Positions 1-7,491 of a stretch of DNA of 64,000 nucleotides are shown piece after piece. The stretch's first letter is position 1. Each line of letters starts with the position of its first letter. Source of the stretch: a bacterium (GTDB taxonomy: Bacteria; Fidelibacterota; Marinisomatia; Marinisomatales; JAHJCW01); contig JANQGY010000013.1 in the NCBI GenBank assembly GCA_028282845.1, forward strand, positions 323,350 to 387,349, read 5' to 3'. Below the pieces are notes generated by a model that was not told the DNA's origin, did no database searches, and saw nothing but the letters and a program-made list of their open reading frames with translations. Made by a program: the position numbers and the translations under genes.

Positions 1-195
1 ACTAAGCTGTATACTTTGTAATGCAAAACATACTATAAATACAACTATATTGAGAAGAAAAAGGGCAAATAGGATATTCTTTTTACGTCTATCTTTAAAA
101 TAAATTTTTGCGGTTAAAAATATTATTATAAAATCAAAAATCAGTCGGTAAAGAAATCCAGCTAATTCACTTGAGTACATACTGATAAAATCCAT
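1..195 (-). CDS. DUF4956-like membrane protein, N-terminal part only (cut by window edge)
   Basis: An open minus-strand frame starts with ATG at 193-195 and is still open at base 1, giving 65 codons. The translation opens MDFISMYSSELAGFLYRL and then shows two hydrophobic stretches (about residues 12-31 and 41-62) separated by a basic loop (KDRRKK). This layout resembles the N-terminus of one branch of DUF4956 membrane proteins, whose diagnostic part would lie outside the window. It is too short for most ORF callers. It follows the minus-strand VTC/DUF4956 genes, so it may be a second DUF4956 member of the same locus. The family call is from memory of family layout and is moderate; that it is a real membrane-protein start is more secure. 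Confidence 0.55.
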   Translation of the reverse strand, partial: MDFISMYSSELAGFLYRLIFDFIIIFLTAKIYFKDRRKKNILFALFLLNIVVFIVCFALQSIQLS

Positions 196-324
196 AACTA
201 TACAAATATTATTTAATTATTGTAAGTCAATTTAAGATTGAAACTAATAGAAAATAAATAGTGTTGACGGATGTTCAAATTTATTTTATAGAAAAATTGT
301 GACCAATATGTCTTGTAAAATTAG

Positions 325-432
325 TTAGTTTATCAAGTTGTTGAAAATAAAGTAGGTGCAGGTGTTTACTTCTATCAAATTCAAGCAGGAGATTTATTTA
401 TACAAACAAAGAAAACGGTTTTATTTGATTAA
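325..432 (+). pseudogene. Remnant of a T9SS C-terminal sorting tail
   Basis: The plus-strand frame from 325 to the TAA at 430-432 reads VGAGVYFYQIQAGDLFIQ followed by TKKTVLFD and a stop. This is nearly the consensus end of type IX secretion cargo (GVYFYQIQAG...TKKMVLLK). A stop codon (TAG, 322-324) lies immediately upstream in frame, and no start or longer domain precedes it. I read it as the last about 35 codons of a lost secreted-protein gene. It sits between two minus-strand genes, pointing to rearrangement here. Function cannot be assigned beyond the sorting tail. Confidence 0.6.
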
Positions 433-456
433 CTAATAATATCATTAGAAGTCGGT

Positions 457-1221
457 TCAATTTATAATCAAATATTCTTGAAGTATATTATTACTTTCAC
501 TAAGAACATACAAATGTCTATCATTCATTGTAATTCCCTCTGTCTTAATTTGCGATAAATCAAATGATTTAACATATTCGTCTCTAAAACTCCAAAAGAA
601 TACTTTACTATCTTCATCGCTGATAATAATTAGAATATCACTATTTTCTTTATAATGTGCTCCGGAATAATCATTTGCAAAATTTAAATAATGAATATCT
701 TTTAATATTAAAGAAGTGAGATCTAATTCAATTATGGCTCCTGGATTTTTCTCATTTAGCAAGTATAGGCTATTTTTCTTATAATTAATTCCCAAACCTT
801 CAATTCGTATATCTTGGAATGAATTTGGGAAAAAATCAAGATCAATTCTATTAATTTCTGTACCTTCATGATCTATATTAACTAACTGTAAAATGGATTC
901 CTCTGATATCCAAAATGTTGAGTCAATAATATTATACACTATAGCTTCTAAATCATTTCCAAAATAATTAAGACTGTCAACTAATTCGCCTTGAGTATTA
1001 ATTGAATAAATTTTTGCAGGTTCTTTATCTGAAACTACATATAACAAGTTATCGTGTATATTGTATGTCATGCCTGATGGTTCTTTAACATTTATCTGAT
1101 ATTGGTGATTTAATGATATTGTTAGATTATTATCATTATTAGTCTGATCATTACAAGAAACTAAAACAATTAATAAGCAAAGTGGGAATAACTTTTTTAG
1201 TAATGTATTAATTATTCTTAT
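457..1221 (-). CDS. SdiA-regulated-like beta-propeller lipoprotein, non-canonical start
   Basis: The frame ends at 457 and is open up to a TGA just above 1221. Upstream of the first in-frame ATG (1069-1071) it encodes a clear lipoprotein signal: KKLFPLCLLIVLVSCN, with lipobox L-V-S-C at about residues 20-23. The true protein is therefore about 254 residues, not 204. No ATG, GTG or TTG lies before the signal; the only start-like position is an ATA at 1219-1221 that overlaps the TAA of the DUF4956 gene, where an ATG would give the usual coupled start. The body has repeated propeller-like motifs (EPSGMTYN, GNDLEAIVYN, RIEGLGINYKK, DYSGAHYKENSDILIIISDE, KTEGITMND) like the SdiA-regulated/YjiK family, whose biochemical role is unclear to me. 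It is likely anchored in the envelope and co-transcribed with the upstream VTC/DUF4956 genes. Confidence 0.6.
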   Translation of the reverse strand: MRIINTLLKKLFPLCLLIVLVSCNDQTNNDNNLTISLNHQYQINVKEPSGMTYNIHDNLLYVVSDKEPAKIYSINTQGELVDSLNYFGNDLEAIVYNIIDSTFWISEESILQLVNIDHEGTEINRIDLDFFPNSFQDIRIEGLGINYKKNSLYLLNEKNPGAIIELDLTSLILKDIHYLNFANDYSGAHYKENSDILIIISDEDSKVFFWSFRDEYVKSFDLSQIKTEGITMNDRHLYVLSESNNILQEYLIIN

Positions 1222-1895
1222 TGAACTCTCTCATTTGAATAAAAATTAACTGTTTCTATTTCTTTTAGATTTTTTAAGGATTTTATGAGATTATTTGTCT
1301 CTAATTCATTTTTGAGAATTACACTAAAGGACAATTCCAAATAATCTTTTTTCCCCAATGATCTAATATTAATTAGTTTGCTAGATTTGCAATATTTATC
1401 AAATATTGACAGATATTTTGGATTCTGTTTATTGTCAGATAAATATATTAACTGCAGCAAGTAATCATTCTTCTTGTGGTTTCCAAAATTTATTTTGTAT
1501 AGAATGATTTGCAGAATGCCAATAAATATTACTCCTACAAGAGTTATTTGATGCAATCCAACGCCAGCAGCAAGCCCTGTAGCCAAAGCAAAAAATATAA
1601 ATACTATATCATGAGTATCCTTCACCGCCGTTCTAAATCTAATTATTGACATTGCCCCAACTAATCCAAAAGCTCGAGCAAGATTATTTCCAATTACCAA
1701 TATCACAATACTTGTAATCAAAGTAATTGTAATTAACGATCTAAGAAATCTACTTGAGTATCCAGGACCGTTATAAGTCCAGCGATACACTAGAGATATT
1801 ATTAGACCTCCAATTAAAGCCATAATTAAATTTATTATTACAGTACCAACTGTAATATCAGACTGAATTATATTTTGTAAGTCTTGAAAAGGCAT
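1218..1895 (-). CDS. DUF4956 domain membrane protein
   Basis: This 225-residue protein has about four membrane segments (roughly 20-40, 50-72, 95-115, 118-135) followed by a soluble C-terminal part of about 85 residues. The signature loop LARAFGLVGAMSIIRFRTAV followed by KDTHDIVF is characteristic of DUF4956 proteins. The ATG overlaps the stop of the VTC gene by one base (TAATG), indicating translational coupling. DUF4956 genes recur next to VTC-type polyphosphate polymerases and CotH kinases in other bacteria (from memory). By analogy with eukaryotic VTC complexes, where membrane helices accompany the polymerase domain, it could be the membrane partner or channel of the polymerase; this is inference. 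Confidence 0.85.
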   Translation of the reverse strand: MPFQDLQNIIQSDITVGTVIINLIMALIGGLIISLVYRWTYNGPGYSSRFLRSLITITLITSIVILVIGNNLARAFGLVGAMSIIRFRTAVKDTHDIVFIFFALATGLAAGVGLHQITLVGVIFIGILQIILYKINFGNHKKNDYLLQLIYLSDNKQNPKYLSIFDKYCKSSKLINIRSLGKKDYLELSFSVILKNELETNNLIKSLKNLKEIETVNFYSNERVQ

Positions 1896-2665
1896 TAATT
1901 TGGTTGAAAAATTGATTTACTGATAATTTCATTAAAATTATAATCCAGGGTACTATTCATACATGTATCAATACTTAATGTATACTTAGAAAGTGCTTCA
2001 CGGTGAAGATCAAGCTTATTAATTATAGGAGTCATCCATGTAGGAAAGCCGTAATTAGATTTAACCTCAAGTATTGTGTGGTTCCTAAATACATAATTTA
2101 TACGTTGATTTGAATAAAATTCATTAATTTGTGGATATGGTATACATCTCAAATTTTTGTCAATTGTAACTCGTGCAGTATGATCAAATTTATAAATATA
2201 TGCCTCTCTTTCATATATAACTTGTACGACAGGAACCATATTATACCTCTTAATATAGTACCAAAAATATTCGGCATTTGATATAGAATTGGGAAAATCA
2301 TTTCTTCTAATAACATAATCAGTAATATTTGAATTATAAACATGTTCAAGAAATTTGGCAGATATTGGAGAGCGATATTTTTTGTGACTCATATTCGTTT
2401 TACTCTTAATTTCTAAAAATAAGATATCATCGTCAATTTTTGGAATATAACCTCTAATCCTGATTTTTTCTCTGCTATAATCTCCAGAAAGTTTTTTATT
2501 GTATTCATCTAAAAAATAAGTATCAAAATATATGCTTCTAACAGTATAATCTTGTGAGTCAGCAACTGCAATATGATTATCATGAATTAAATACGGTGTT
2601 ATTAGTTCTCTTAACATTTCTACGTTGGTATCACTAATTAAATATTTGAATTCCTGTCTAAACAT
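1895..2665 (-). CDS. VTC-domain polyphosphate polymerase
   Basis: A 256-residue single-domain protein of the VTC family, which polymerises phosphate from nucleoside triphosphate in a basic tunnel. The expected motifs are present in order: RQEFKY (3-8), RSIYFDT (43-49), REKIRIRGY (65-73, paired arginines), LEIKSK (84-89), ARVTIDKNLR (about residue 165), LEVKSNYG and a late SKYTLS. These match the basic and acidic tunnel residues known for Vtc4-type domains, so the enzyme is likely active. There is no signal peptide or membrane helix, so it is probably cytoplasmic and docked on the DUF4956 protein encoded directly downstream with a one-base overlap. The HlyD-like gene lies one base upstream of its start, so the three form a tight operon. 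Confidence 0.87.
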   Translation of the reverse strand: MFRQEFKYLISDTNVEMLRELITPYLIHDNHIAVADSQDYTVRSIYFDTYFLDEYNKKLSGDYSREKIRIRGYIPKIDDDILFLEIKSKTNMSHKKYRSPISAKFLEHVYNSNITDYVIRRNDFPNSISNAEYFWYYIKRYNMVPVVQVIYEREAYIYKFDHTARVTIDKNLRCIPYPQINEFYSNQRINYVFRNHTILEVKSNYGFPTWMTPIINKLDLHREALSKYTLSIDTCMNSTLDYNFNEIISKSIFQPN

Positions 2666-2666
2666 C

Positions 2667-3767
2667 TCAGCTAAAAATATGTTGCAATAATTTTATTATT
2701 GAAATTTTACCCAAATTTAGTTTACCGCTCAATATTTGGCCATTTATCAAACCAATCGATGGCTCAATTACAGAAATAATATAAATAACAGGTTTTCCAT
2801 TTATATTAATAACATCATCCGAAATATAGCTAATTCTGCATGACAAATCGTTGTTATTGTCCTTAATTGTAATTTCTTGACCAATTTTAAGTTCATTATA
2901 ATACTTAAATTGAACAGGCGAGATTAAAATTGGATTATTTATATTTTTAATAATTAAAATTGTATCATTGTAGGTTGGAAGCGAAAGTGTACCACTTAAG
3001 GGTGATATAATAAATCCATCATTTTGACGATCTATCAATACGGCTAATTGTTCCTCCAGGTTAGAAATAATCTGCCTTTGATGATTTATCTGCTCAGGTT
3101 TTGCAGCTGTTAAAACGGATTCCAATTGAGCTTCAGTAATTTCTGCATTTGATTTACTAATTTCATATTGTATCTTTTGATACTCAAAGTCTTCATTTGA
3201 TATAAGGCTATCAGTATATAACTCAGTATATCTTGAAAATATATTTTCTAAGATATTCAAATTTGAAATCGCTTGTGCATGTCTGGCTTCAGCCTCTTTA
3301 ATAATAGTTTTTTTTTCAGGAGACAAAAAAATCTTCAATAATTCTTTTGCTGCTAATAATTCACCTGTTAGTTCGTTAATTAATAGTTTTGTTTCATTAG
3401 ATCTGATAACACAAAGTGTGTCTCCTAGTGTTACTTGAGAACCGACTTTTATCAAGTGATTTAATTCAAGGGATAATACATCTCCTCGATCAGCCATAAA
3501 TATTTTTTTATTTATTTTACTATTATCTAATGTATTGTTATAATTGACTTTAATTACATCATTTTGTGATTGTTGAATTATTAATTCTTCACTAGGAATC
3601 ACTTTTCCATAAAGTTCAATGTTATGTGGCAAATATAATCGTATAGATAAGAGCAGCACGAATATGGCAGAAATAATTAATAATAATATATTTTGATTTA
3701 ATTTCAAGATACCATTATCTATGAGATAGGAAAACCAATTAGTCTTATAATATGATAATTGTATCAT
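2667..3767 (-). CDS. HlyD-like membrane-fusion/adaptor protein
   Basis: This 366-residue protein has one N-terminal membrane anchor (about residues 27-46). It then shows a split biotinyl/lipoyl-like region (GKVIPSEELIIQ; VGSQVTLGDTLCVIRSNE), a long helical hairpin (about 130-245) with heptad-like content, and a closing ISPLSGTLSLP segment. This is the layout of HlyD/EmrA-type periplasmic adaptors. No ABC transporter or MFS partner lies next to it in the window; instead it is the first gene before the VTC and DUF4956 genes (one base gap to the VTC start). It may extend that complex into the periplasm, which is inference. The ATG at 3765-3767 is 63 bp from the divergent cotH start, so promoters for both directions must lie within 3768-3830. 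Confidence 0.75.
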   Translation of the reverse strand: MIQLSYYKTNWFSYLIDNGILKLNQNILLLIISAIFVLLLSIRLYLPHNIELYGKVIPSEELIIQQSQNDVIKVNYNNTLDNSKINKKIFMADRGDVLSLELNHLIKVGSQVTLGDTLCVIRSNETKLLINELTGELLAAKELLKIFLSPEKKTIIKEAEARHAQAISNLNILENIFSRYTELYTDSLISNEDFEYQKIQYEISKSNAEITEAQLESVLTAAKPEQINHQRQIISNLEEQLAVLIDRQNDGFIISPLSGTLSLPTYNDTILIIKNINNPILISPVQFKYYNELKIGQEITIKDNNNDLSCRISYISDDVININGKPVIYIISVIEPSIGLINGQILSGKLNLGKISIIKLLQHIFS

Positions 3768-3830
3768 ATTATATTGTACTGTTTAATTTACTAATAAAAT
3801 CAGTACTTAAAGAAATAAAATCCAATCGTC

Positions 3831-5795
3831 ATGAATACAATTACATTCAAACTATTAAGATCAATAATAGTCATTACTACTCTTACAATAAATTTGCAGA
3901 GCCAAGTACCTTATTTTGAAACAACATTGCCTATTATTTTTGTCAATACAAATGGAAGTAATATTGTAGATGAACCTAAGATTTCTGCTAATATGGGAAT
4001 AATTTACCATGGGAATGATACAATAAACAAAACTACTGATTCTTTTAATCATTACAATGGTAAAATTGGCATTGAGATACGTGGTAGTAGTTCACAGCTT
4101 TATCCTAAAAAATCATATTCTGTAGAAACTAGAGATGCTTATGGAAATGATATGGATGTATCTCTTATTGGATTACCAAGTGAAAGTGATTGGGTATTTT
4201 ATGGACCATACTTTGATAAATCATTAATTAGAAATGCTCTTGCTTATGGTTTATCAAGGAAGTTAGGTCATTATGCTCCAAGAACTAAATTTTTCGAATT
4301 GATAATAAACAATGACTACAAAGGAATATATTTACTAGTAGAGAAGATCAAAAGAAGTGACAATAGGCTAGGTATTTCAAAGTTAAAGAATACAGATAAT
4401 TCTGGAGACGAATTAACAGGTGGGTACATATTTAAAATTGATAGAATAACTGGGTCAGAAACTGAAGGTTGGTATTCGAATTATCCTGCTGAAGGAATGT
4501 CTGGTGCCGGACTATATTATCAATTTCATTATCCATCTCAATCTAACATTACTACTGAACAAAGGCAATATATTAAGAATTGGATATCAGATTTTGAGAA
4601 TGTGATGGATTCTGATTTTAAATATGATGCTAATATTGGATACTATCGTTTGCTTGATATGAACAATGCTGTCGATTATTTTATTGTAAATGAGGTTTGT
4701 AAAAATTATGACGCAAACGCTGCGAGTTTCTTTTTATATAAAGACAAAGATTCCAAGGATAATAAGCTACATTTAGGACCTGTCTGGGATTTTAATATTT
4801 CCATGGGTAATGCAGATGACGAATCATTTAGATCTCCCAATGGTTGGATCGCAGACCTCTATAATCACCCTTGGGGCCAACCTCTTGGGAGACCTTTCTG
4901 GTCGAGATTAATTTGGAATGATAATACCTTTTGGAGTTCATTTCAATACAGAATGCGTATGCTTCGTTCTACTTACTTATCTTACGGTTCATTATCAGCT
5001 TCAATAAATGGTATGATAGACGAGATATCAGGTGCCATAGATAGAAATTTTGATAGATGGCCTGAGCTAGGCAAAGCAACAAACACATTTAACCAATTAT
5101 CGGGGAATCAATATGCTAATGCTACACATGATAGTGAAATACATAATTTAAAACAATGGTGGTCCGATAGATTGAGGTGGATTGATAGTGTAGTGGGATC
5201 TCCGTTATCGTCAGACGTTACGCCTCCTGAGATTCCTAAAAATTTAACTGCAACTAGCGAAAACGGTTATGTAATGTTATCCTGGGATGCAAATTCCGAT
5301 GCTGACATATTTTCGTATACACTTTTTAAAGGGACACAATACTATGGGTGGATGGATTTATTAGCTACGGTTGATAAAAATGTTACAACATTTGTTGATT
5401 CTATAATAGAAGAAAACACAACATATTTCTATCAAATTAGTGCTCAAGACAACGTTGGGAACCAAAGTCATAGATCAATTCCTACAAGTACCACAACGCT
5501 AGAGATTCAAGAATTTAGTACTAGCGATGAGTCTTTAATTAGTCAAAACAAGCCCAATCCATTTAATAGTATTACAACATTTAATGTAGATCTGCCAAGT
5601 GACTATTCAGCCAAATTAACTATTTGTGATTTAAAAGGAAAAATGATCAAGGAGTACAAGAATTTGCAAGGTTCACAGATAATTACATGGGACGGAAAAG
5701 ACGTGAATGGGAATATGGTTGGAACTGGTTTATACATATACTCAGTGATATTTGATGACCGTGTCATAACGAAAAAAATGTTATTACTTAAATAA
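3831..5795 (+). CDS. CotH kinase-family protein with FN3 domain and T9SS sorting tail
   Basis: A secreted 654-residue protein. The N-terminus (MNTITFKLLRSIIVITTLTI) is a signal peptide. The CotH kinase domain spans about 75-400: IEIRGSSSQLYPKKSYSVET (about 80-100), DKSLIRNALAYGLSRKLG, FFELIINNDYKGIYLLVEKI and the metal-binding-type motif GPVWDFNISMGNAD (about 316-329). An FN3-like domain follows (about 464-555, TPPEIPKNLTATSENGYVML). The end (about 570-654) is a FlgD-like T9SS type A sorting domain: NKPNPFNS, WDGKDVNGNMVGTGLYIYSV, KKMLLLK. CotH proteins are atypical protein kinases, known from spore-coat phosphorylation; the substrate here is unknown. Divergent from the HlyD/VTC/DUF4956 operon and convergent with an LTD lipoprotein, it probably belongs to the same module and acts outside the cell or on its surface. 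Confidence 0.87.
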   Translation: MNTITFKLLRSIIVITTLTINLQSQVPYFETTLPIIFVNTNGSNIVDEPKISANMGIIYHGNDTINKTTDSFNHYNGKIGIEIRGSSSQLYPKKSYSVETRDAYGNDMDVSLIGLPSESDWVFYGPYFDKSLIRNALAYGLSRKLGHYAPRTKFFELIINNDYKGIYLLVEKIKRSDNRLGISKLKNTDNSGDELTGGYIFKIDRITGSETEGWYSNYPAEGMSGAGLYYQFHYPSQSNITTEQRQYIKNWISDFENVMDSDFKYDANIGYYRLLDMNNAVDYFIVNEVCKNYDANAASFFLYKDKDSKDNKLHLGPVWDFNISMGNADDESFRSPNGWIADLYNHPWGQPLGRPFWSRLIWNDNTFWSSFQYRMRMLRSTYLSYGSLSASINGMIDEISGAIDRNFDRWPELGKATNTFNQLSGNQYANATHDSEIHNLKQWWSDRLRWIDSVVGSPLSSDVTPPEIPKNLTATSENGYVMLSWDANSDADIFSYTLFKGTQYYGWMDLLATVDKNVTTFVDSIIEENTTYFYQISAQDNVGNQSHRSIPTSTTTLEIQEFSTSDESLISQNKPNPFNSITTFNVDLPSDYSAKLTICDLKGKMIKEYKNLQGSQIITWDGKDVNGNMVGTGLYIYSVIFDDRVITKKMLLLK

Positions 5796-5804
5796 AATTA
5801 AGTA

Positions 5805-6326
5805 TTAATTAGCCGCACCGGGAGTTGGGTATTCCATAAATACCCAATCATCTCCTATTTTTCCCATTGAAATATCAGGTGATTGCTGAAGAAATGAATA
5901 TTCATCAATTATAGTAGTTCCATCTTTATCTAACAATATGATTGATTCGCCATTACCAGAAAGTTTGAAATCCAAATGTAATGGTCCTTGATCAAGATCA
6001 CGATCACACCATAAAATAATAAATTCGTTTGGATTTATGGTTGTAATTGCGGTAAAAGTATCTGGGATCATATGTGGGTTGGAATCATTTAGTTTATCGC
6101 TTAAATAATAGCCACCAATATTAATCGGATGAGTTCCATAATTAATTAATTCTATCCAATCATCGTATTCACCATAATTATCAGCTAAGATTGTTTCATT
6201 TATTGCAAGAAACTCACTGATTTGTAATTCAACTACAGCTCTATTTTTTGATTCACAACTTAGTAAAATAAATAAAAGAACTAGGTTTATCAATTTAATG
6301 AATACATGCATTTTAATCATTTTCAT
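5805..6326 (-). CDS. Lamin-tail-domain (LTD) lipoprotein
   Basis: A 173-residue protein with a lipoprotein signal (LINLVLLFILLSC, lipobox L-L-S-C at about residue 24) and a single LTD domain: ISEFLAINE, GEYDDWIELINYG, NIGGYYLSDKLND, FIILWCDRD, LDFKLSGNGESIILLD and a terminal PTPGAAN. In many CotH proteins of related bacteria an LTD domain is fused to the kinase; here it is a separate lipid-anchored protein ending 9 bp from the cotH stop, in convergent orientation. A surface-anchoring or substrate-presenting role beside the kinase is plausible but inferred. The start could be the first ATG (6326) or the in-frame ATG six codons later; both keep the signal peptide. Confidence 0.82.
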   Translation of the reverse strand: MKMIKMHVFIKLINLVLLFILLSCESKNRAVVELQISEFLAINETILADNYGEYDDWIELINYGTHPINIGGYYLSDKLNDSNPHMIPDTFTAITTINPNEFIILWCDRDLDQGPLHLDFKLSGNGESIILLDKDGTTIIDEYSFLQQSPDISMGKIGDDWVFMEYPTPGAAN

Positions 6327-6609
6327 CTCAAAATTTAAATAACTATACTCAAATGAGATAGAATTATTAATAATAATTAAGCATTGAGCATCACGTCAAT
6401 GAATATACATTAAATTAAAATGAAAATTTCAACATATTATCGTATATATTATTCGACGAATATTTTTTGTACAAATTATTTTGAAGAATGTGTAAGTTCA
6501 TTTTTATCCAACACCAATTCCCTGGTCTAAGAAAGTTGATTTACTTGAATTATGAATAAACAGTATATTATCTTTGTTGTATTATTGTATTTATAACTAT
6601 AAAATAATT

Positions 6610-6980
6610 GTGAAGTCATTTAATATGCTTGTAAAGCTGTTAAAACCGTTTATTAGATATTATATAATAAGAAGTTTTAACGGAATCTAGGGACTTAAAG
6701 AATATATCAAAGAGAATAATATAACTTCAGGTATTTTTTTAGAAGTATACAATGAATATTTTTCAAAGTATGGGAGTTGGATTGGTTCTCACTGTACACT
6801 TGAGGGTATACCTTGCACTCCACATGGTTTTTTTGGTGTGTTTATTTCAGGTGGTTCAATTATCGGCAAAAATACTGTTATTTTTCAACAAGTTACTATC
6901 ATCCGCTAAGCGATACGTCTAAAAACACTTACATCCCCCAATTGGAGGCAAGGGGAGTAACTGTGTATCAGTAGGGTGTG
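6610..6980 (+). pseudogene. Decayed serine acetyltransferase-like (hexapeptide) gene
   Basis: Reading from the GTG at 6610, the frame gives VKSFNMLVKLLKPFIRYY, then an in-frame TAG at 6688-6690, then LKEYIKENNITSGIFLEVYN, GSWIGSHCTLEGIPCTPHGF and FISGGSIIGKNTVIFQQVTI, ending at a TAA at 6907-6909. Homology continues out of frame: PLSDTSK at 6903 onward, then HPPIGGKGSNCVSVGC from 6932 in yet another frame. This is the recognisable series of a CysE-type serine acetyltransferase with its hexapeptide repeats, broken by one internal stop and at least two frame changes. The remains run to the last bases before the tRNA-Arg 3' end at 6981, where the gene is cut off. It cannot make a working enzyme. 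Confidence 0.8.
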
Positions 6981-7054
6981 TACCCCGGACAGGATTCGAA
7001 CCTGTGGCCCACGGCTTAGAAGGCCGTTGCTCTATCCAGCTGAGCTACCGGGGC
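6981..7054 (-). tRNA. tRNA-Arg (anticodon TCT)
   Basis: The minus strand folds as a cloverleaf. The acceptor GCCCCGG pairs with CCGGGGT, the D arm is GCTCAGCTGGATAGAGC, the anticodon stem-loop is ACGGC-CTTCTAA-GCCGT with anticodon TCT, and the T arm is ACAGGTTCGAATCCTGT. The length is 74 nt to the discriminator A. The bases after it (CACACC) do not encode CCA, so CCA must be added after transcription. The 3' end faces the accessory block at 1-6980, the side on which islands that integrate into tRNA genes normally lie. Confidence 0.97.
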
Positions 7055-7142
7055 ATTTCGGAGGCGGAAATTATAACAATTTGTAAAAATATTTAAATGT
7101 TATATATATACAAAAAATATCTGCAAAATAGCAGAATTTTTG

Positions 7143-7160
7143 TCGTCGGGGCACCGACGA
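7143..7160. other. Short perfect inverted repeat (hairpin)
   Basis: TCGTCGG (7143-7149) and CCGACGA (7154-7160) form a 7 bp stem with a GGCA loop. It is GC-rich in an otherwise very AT-rich gap between tRNA-Arg and the small repeat-protein gene. No run of T follows on either strand, so it is not a standard terminator. It could be a 5'-UTR element for the gene at 7243 or a protein-binding site; the sequence does not decide. Confidence 0.3.
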
Positions 7161-7242
7161 TAAATATCTTGCATATTTTTAATTATTGTAGTACACTTAT
7201 CCACGAGAGAATAACTTATTATATTAACAAAAAGGAGAAATT

Positions 7243-7470
7243 ATGGCTGAAAAAGTAAAAACATGTGGAGTGAAGAAAGAATCAGGCTATCTGTATTATT
7301 TAGATAAACAAGGTGATGTTTCACGCTCAAAGATGGCTCGTGCAGGAAAAGGCGGCGGAAATGCCGAGAAAGTTGCAACAGCAGGAGTACAACGTGAAGC
7401 CGGTTTTCTATATTTTATTGATAAAGATGGTGATGTAGCCCGCGCAAAGATGGCTCGTGGCCGCAAATAG
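7243..7470 (+). CDS. Small basic protein of two tandem repeats, function unknown
   Basis: A 75-residue protein consisting of the same unit twice with a 39-residue period: AEKVKTCGVKKESGYLYYLD (from residue 2) matches AEKVATAGVQREAGFLYFID (from residue 41), and KQGDVSRSKMAR matches KDGDVARAKMAR. A glycine-rich linker (AGKGGGN) joins the copies. It is strongly basic, with no signal peptide or membrane segment. The ribosome site is very good (AAAGGAG, 6 bases before ATG), and a strong terminator follows at 7492-7519, so it is a well-expressed single-gene unit. Similar short proteins occur in marine bacteria (from memory), but I know of no function. The K/R-rich ends suggest nucleic acid or ribosome contact, which is speculation. 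Confidence 0.85.
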   Translation: MAEKVKTCGVKKESGYLYYLDKQGDVSRSKMARAGKGGGNAEKVATAGVQREAGFLYFIDKDGDVARAKMARGRK

Positions 7471-7491
7471 CTGACTTATCGAAAAAATGAT

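Noticed and set aside
6981-7054. Second copy of the tRNA-Arg 3' end as an attachment-site repeat
   Set aside because: Reading by eye I found no second copy in the window; the other end of the supposed island is probably to the left, so the repeat can be neither confirmed nor excluded.
7143-7160. GC-rich hairpin as a terminator
   Set aside because: The stem is good but no T run follows on either strand, and no gene ends just before it.
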